Positions 63,734 through 64,000 of a DNA stretch of 64,000 nt are shown one piece after another (within the stretch, counting starts at the first letter, position 1; the number at the start of each line of letters is the position of its first letter). The translations under genes were made by a program, and so were the position numbers. Location: contig NZ_SMFM01000005.1 of NCBI RefSeq assembly GCF_004349085.1, positions 1-64,000 of the forward strand. The letters are read 5' to 3'. Source of the stretch: Flavobacterium caseinilyticum (lineage in GTDB: Bacteria > Bacteroidota > Bacteroidia > Flavobacteriales > Flavobacteriaceae). Under the pieces are notes generated by a model. That model did not search any database and had not been told where the DNA came from. It saw only the letters and a list, made by a program, of their open reading frames with translations.

Positions 63734-64000
63734 ATGGATAAAGAATCTGGATTCCAATGGAAATTGGGAATGTTTGTAGTAATTGGTTTGTCACTGTTTT
63801 TTCTAACCATTTATTTTGTTGGAAAACAAAAAAATTTATTTGGATCTACATTTGAATTAAACTCAAAATTTAATTCTGTAAGCGGCCTTGAGGTGGGAAA
63901 TAATGTTCTCATTTCAGGTATTAATGTTGGTACTGTAGAACAAATCGAATTTTTAACGGATACTTCTGTAGTAATAAAATTAATTATAAGAGAAGAAGTT
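63734..64000 (+). CDS. mlaD: MCE/MlaD family protein (truncated by window end)
   Basis: At least 89 residues. One N-terminal membrane helix (WKLGMFVVIGLSLFFLTIYF) is followed by the MCE-domain start: F-N-S-V-S-G-L-E-V-G-N-N-V and S-G-I-N-V-G-T-V. It is the periplasmic lipid-binding partner of MlaE/MlaF. The frame is open to the window end. Confidence 0.9.
   Translation, partial: MDKESGFQWKLGMFVVIGLSLFFLTIYFVGKQKNLFGSTFELNSKFNSVSGLEVGNNVLISGINVGTVEQIEFLTDTSVVIKLIIREEV

Noticed and set aside
1..64000. tRNA, rRNA, CRISPR, prophage and IS transposase genes
   Set aside because: None was recognised inside the window, although tRNA detection by eye is not exhaustive.

Overview
The window looks like a chromosomal segment of a Flavobacterium-type bacterium (Bacteroidota, Flavobacteriaceae). 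It is AT-rich, uses Bacteroidetes promoters (TTG, about 19 bp, then TAnnTTTG), and carries the gliding-motility genes gldF and gldG next to dnaN, a fused alpha/beta E1 2-oxoacid dehydrogenase, a DUF4294 protein and a MlaE/MlaF/MCE lipid transporter. All names come from reading translated sequence and motifs; no database search was run.

Layout. 1-933 is non-coding. It holds three tandem leftward promoters of rRNA-operon type, a dispersed repeat and a perfect 28-bp hairpin. 0.9-36.8 kb is mostly housekeeping: M42 peptidase, purC, S9 peptidase, HAD phosphatase, phoH, SAM hydrolase, gldFG, dnaN, rhomboid, lipid A-type acyltransferase, class V aminotransferase, glmM, acyl carrier protein phosphodiesterase, ggt, alkD-like, ClC channel, uvrA, LOG-family protein, an inactive M1-like protein, E1 fusion and M23 peptidase. 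A small mobile-looking cassette (28218-28863) encodes a DUF559 nuclease between 43-bp inverted repeats. It sits at the uvrA 3' end, and a second, diverged uvrA 3' end lies directly beyond it.

37.0-53.1 kb is a signalling block. It starts with a short AraC-type regulator, followed by three hybrid histidine kinases, a stand-alone receiver, a stand-alone CheR, a stand-alone CheB and a 1398-residue CheB-CheR-PAS-kinase-receiver fusion. No CheA, CheW, chemoreceptor or DNA-binding response regulator is present in the window.

53.3-62.0 kb is a stress island of small genes: two PA2169-type four-helix proteins, a truncated DUF892 protein, an OYE reductase, Dps, an OmpA/TSP3 porin-like protein, an eRF1-like small protein, a lipoprotein and small membrane proteins. 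62.1 kb to the end is a retrograde lipid transport operon (MlaE, MlaF, truncated MCE protein).

Main discovery. Nine promoters share one rigid architecture: a 15-bp box (consensus TGTGAATNATATAAC), 15 bp, a TATAAY box (so the half-sites repeat every 21 bp), exactly 21 bp, then a -7-like element. Eight lie in the stress island and one lies in front of the AraC-type regulator. This looks like an autoregulated stress regulon with an activator bound over the -33 region. The hybrid-kinase block sits physically between the regulator and its putative targets. The second notable item is the DUF559 cassette with the displaced uvrA end, which resembles gene-end capture or intronless homing.
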